A stretch of DNA of 6,218 nt, taken from assembly GCA_902772745.1 (NCBI GenBank), contig CACYBV010000001.1, forward strand, positions 1-6,218, given 5' to 3'. Shown here in pieces: positions 6,216 to 6,218 of the stretch. Below the pieces are notes generated by a model. The model searched no databases. It saw only the letters and a program-made list of their open reading frames with translations, and was not told the DNA's origin. The DNA comes from an uncultured Eubacteriales bacterium (GTDB lineage Bacteria > Bacillota > Clostridia > Lachnospirales > Lachnospiraceae). The position numbers and the translations under genes were made by a program. Position 1 is the stretch's first letter; each line of letters starts with the position of its first letter.

Positions 6216-6218
6216 TGA

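Noticed and set aside
1..6218. A novel defence, mobile or otherwise undescribed system
   Set aside because: Almost all of the sequence is accounted for by six known shikimate and tyrosine pathway genes on one strand, with no transposase, integrase, CRISPR array or unknown gene.

Overview
The window is one minus-strand block of aromatic amino acid biosynthesis genes, read right to left. It carries enzymes for every step from DAHP to chorismate, plus the start of the tyrosine branch. In transcription order these are aroB (3-dehydroquinate synthase), aroC (chorismate synthase), an aroE-aroK fusion (shikimate dehydrogenase joined to shikimate kinase), aroQ (type II 3-dehydroquinate dehydratase), aroA (EPSP synthase) and the 5' part of tyrA (prephenate dehydrogenase), which runs off the left edge. 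Gene order does not follow reaction order, which is AroB, AroQ, AroE, AroK, AroA, AroC. DAHP synthase and chorismate mutase are not in the window and must lie elsewhere, possibly just outside it.

Layout. aroB (5202-6215) starts three bases from the right edge. A 10-nt gap leads to aroC (4001-5191), whose ribosome binding site includes the aroB stop codon. A 94-nt gap follows, then aroEK (2656-3906), a 127-nt gap and aroQ (2034-2528). aroQ overlaps aroA (754-2037) by 4 nt (ATGA), and aroA overlaps tyrA (1-770) by 17 nt. The two larger gaps are the only substantial non-coding DNA. Both hold degenerate copies of a short repeat, GTCATCCCG-like on the coding strand, that begins just after a stop codon. 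One copy forms a longer imperfect hairpin. No promoter, intrinsic terminator, RNA gene, CRISPR array or mobile gene was seen.

Organism. The protein signatures suggest an anaerobic Bacillota lineage (Clostridia, perhaps Lachnospiraceae-like, or Erysipelotrichia) with a moderately high GC content, about mid-50s percent by eye. They include AroQ of the MKILVINGPNLNMLG type, AroC with GGGHQSGRLTA and NHNGG, AroA with ESGSTLRFL, and strong GGAGG-type ribosome binding sites. This placement is inference from motif style, not a database match.

The window is an ordinary, largely complete biosynthetic operon, and I found no undescribed system in it. The points most worth a second look are the AroE-AroK fusion with its corrected start, the repeats in the two gaps, and lineage-specific insertions in AroA and AroC.
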